Part shown: positions 5,152-6,006 of the stretch, piece by piece
Numbering within the stretch: the stretch's first letter is position 1
Layout: every line of letters begins with the position of its first letter
Assembly (NCBI GenBank): GCA_964445745.1
Contig: CAYULU010000059.1
Location: forward strand, 1-6,006
Reading direction: 5' to 3'
Length of the DNA stretch: 6,006 nt
From: UBA1443 sp964445745
Lineage (GTDB): Bacteria > Omnitrophota > Omnitrophia > Omnitrophales > Aquincolibacteriaceae
Program-made: the position numbers and the translations under genes
The notes under the pieces: model-generated
What the model saw: the letters and a program-made list of their open reading frames with translations, nothing else
The model's database searches: none
Told to the model about the DNA's origin: nothing

Positions 5152-5427
5152 ATGTCACGGCACGGCGGCTATTCCAGGTTCAGCGAGCGCAATGTATATC
5201 GTAGCGATGCGCGGCGGGCTGAGGCACATTTCGCACAGATTAAGCAACCGGGCCCGCCGGCATGGCCGTGCGGTGTGGCAATAGCCGAGCACCCGGTGTG
5301 CTACGGCAATGGATGTTATCTGCGCTGGGACTGCCCGGCGTATAAGGGAGGGTTGGATGAGCAAGCTGAAAGTTTCATTGAGCGTCTTAGACGCGGTGGC
5401 CACCGCCACGAAGACATTTCTCAGTAA
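5152..5427 (+). CDS. small Cys-containing protein, possible metal binder
   Basis: This 91-residue protein starts at an ATG with GCGAGGGG (5135-5142) upstream. The first 30 residues are rich in Arg and Ser. The middle holds four cysteines at 40, 50, 55 and 61, with His48, in the pattern C-x9-C-x4-C-x5-C (including CYGNGCYLRWDC). This could bind zinc, although the spacing is not that of a standard zinc finger and I do not recognise the family. The C-terminal 25 residues are charged and helical. Its last 71 bases overlap the start of the following gene in another frame, an unusually long overlap for this region. It could therefore be shorter than drawn or a weaker gene than its neighbours. Confidence 0.5.
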   Translation: MSRHGGYSRFSERNVYRSDARRAEAHFAQIKQPGPPAWPCGVAIAEHPVCYGNGCYLRWDCPAYKGGLDEQAESFIERLRRGGHRHEDISQ

Positions 5428-5710
5428 GTGGGTGGACACTACTGAGTTGACCCCGTTTGACGACGAGGCGTTGGGTGAGGTAATTGTGGAGGCGCTGGGG
5501 GATGCGGTAGGGGATCCGTGGCATCCATGGCCGGATGAAGTGCCTCCGGAGGAATTGGATGAAGAGTGGCTGCTGACATCGTTGCATCACGACGCAGAGC
5601 ATGACTTTGTCGTGCAGACGCGTTGGGCGGATGGCAAGTGGCACAACAGTGGCATGACAGTAGTGACGGCATGGAAGCGTAACCCGGAAGTGTACAGGAG
5701 GGCGCGATGA
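5357..5710 (+). CDS. unknown acidic, Trp-rich protein, 117 residues
   Basis: The ATG at 5357 is chosen because AGGGAGGG (5345-5352) precedes it at close spacing. A longer frame from 5309 is possible but lacks an SD. The N-terminal 25 residues (MSKLKVSLSVLDAVATATKT and on) form a probable amphipathic helix. Residues 30-72 are strongly acidic with a Pro/Trp patch, DPWHPWPDEVPPEELDEEW. Residues 82-107 look like two or three strands (HDFVVQTRW, SGMTVVTAWKR). Seven tryptophans in 117 residues is notable. I do not recognise the family. The strong acidity could suggest a DNA mimic or an inhibitor of a DNA-binding protein, but this is speculation. Its stop overlaps the next start (ATGA), implying coupled translation. 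Confidence 0.65.
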   Translation: MSKLKVSLSVLDAVATATKTFLSKWVDTTELTPFDDEALGEVIVEALGDAVGDPWHPWPDEVPPEELDEEWLLTSLHHDAEHDFVVQTRWADGKWHNSGMTVVTAWKRNPEVYRRAR

Positions 5711-5880
5711 GAGTGATCGCAGTGTTGACCGCAATGGCCCTGATAGAGGCCGTGTGCGTATGGGCGGTGTGGGATAGGCAGTGCCCTGTGGCTGACAAGA
5801 TCGTCAGTGTGTTTGTGGGCACAGCGTGCTTGATGGTGATGGGGATAGTGGTGTACGCCAGAGTGCTGGGGCGCGAATAA
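5707..5880 (+). CDS. small protein with two membrane segments, 57 residues
   Basis: The ATG at 5707 overlaps the preceding TGA and is preceded by AGGAGGG (5696-5702) at 4 nt, so translation is well supported. The product has two hydrophobic segments, about residues 3-22 (VIAVLTAMALIEAVCVWAVW) and 33-50 (VSVFVGTACLMVMGIVVY). A short polar turn containing DRQCPVADK separates them, and arginines lie at both ends. The positive charges favour both termini in the cytoplasm with the turn outside. This hairpin topology is shared by small holins, superinfection-exclusion proteins and many unknown phage membrane peptides. No lysis gene is nearby, so calling it a holin is not justified. Confidence 0.65.
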   Translation: MRVIAVLTAMALIEAVCVWAVWDRQCPVADKIVSVFVGTACLMVMGIVVYARVLGRE

Positions 5881-5887
5881 TAATATG

Positions 5888-5932
5888 CCCCGGCCTGGTC
5901 GTGGAGCTGCCCGCCGAGGGACTGGGCCGGGG
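5888..5932 (+). terminator. long GC-rich intergenic hairpin
   Basis: CCCCGGCC (5888-5895) pairs perfectly with GGCCGGGG (5925-5932). The stem extends inward by five more pairs, two of them G-U, to 5900/5920. A 19-nt loop remains. The stem begins 7 nt after the stop codon of the membrane-protein gene and is followed by GATGAAATCG rather than a T-run. The core CCCCGGC/GCCGGGG is shared with the hairpin at 615-654. Confidence 0.45.
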
Positions 5933-5952
5933 ATGAAATCGTGGAGGATGTG

Positions 5953-6006
5953 ATGGAATTAAAAGATGGTGTTCCTTGTGAGCATCCAGGGTGCGCAAAT
6001 CATGTC
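5953..6006 (+). CDS. 5' end of a small gene, possible zinc-binding protein, cut by window end
   Basis: GGAGG (5943-5947) precedes the ATG at 5953; the ATG at 5948 stops immediately. The 18 visible residues read MELKDGVPCEHPGCANHV. The CEHPGCxxH arrangement, C-x4-C followed by His, resembles the start of small phage zinc-binding proteins in which a further Cys pair follows. The rest is outside the window, so this is a suggestion only. Confidence 0.45.
   Translation, partial: MELKDGVPCEHPGCANHV

Noticed and set aside
5707..5880. Naming the two-segment membrane protein a holin
   Set aside because: Topology fits, but no endolysin or spanin gene is near and the context is replication/early genes.
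1..6006. CRISPR array, insertion sequence, retron or other classical defence system
   Set aside because: I saw no spaced direct repeats, transposase, reverse transcriptase or recognised defence domains.

Overview
The window looks like part of the replication/early region of a tailed bacteriophage or prophage, probably taken from a metagenomic or draft assembly. All supportable genes are on the + strand, tightly packed, often overlapping, and mostly preceded by strong Shine-Dalgarno (SD) sequences such as GAGGG, AGGAGGG and TAAGGAGG. A sliding clamp homologue and a superfamily 3 (D5/P4-type) helicase lie among unrecognised small proteins. Base composition is moderately GC-rich by eye. I cannot name the host; the sigma-70-like promoter and SD sites only indicate a bacterium. 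No integrase, structural or lysis gene is recognisable. One run of exactly 100 N (2476-2575) is a scaffold gap, so reading-frame continuity across it means nothing.

Layout: 1-214 is a regulatory region with a near-consensus promoter (TTGACA-17-TATATT, 86-114). A perfect inverted repeat (94-109) lies inside its spacer, with further palindromic sequence upstream and a structured leader downstream. 215-607 is an unknown basic protein. 686-1768 is a beta sliding clamp (DnaN-like) homologue. 1830-2309 is unknown. 2306-2475 is the 5' part of a gene cut by the gap. 2576-3943 is most of a D5-type helicase. 3959-4729 is a probable DNA-binding protein with the best SD site in the window. From 4737 onward there is a run of small genes: 54, 41, 91, 117 and 57 residues, then one cut by the window end. 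Several of these are too short for usual length cut-offs.

How it may work together (inference): the promoter/operator at the left would drive a rightward operon supplying replication proteins. The clamp would raise processivity of a polymerase encoded elsewhere, the SF3 helicase would unwind the fork, and the 3959-4729 product would coat or bind single-stranded DNA. Four GC-rich hairpins sit between genes, and at two genes the SD lies in the loop of a small hairpin at the start site. Expression of individual genes may therefore be tuned by RNA structure within one long transcript.
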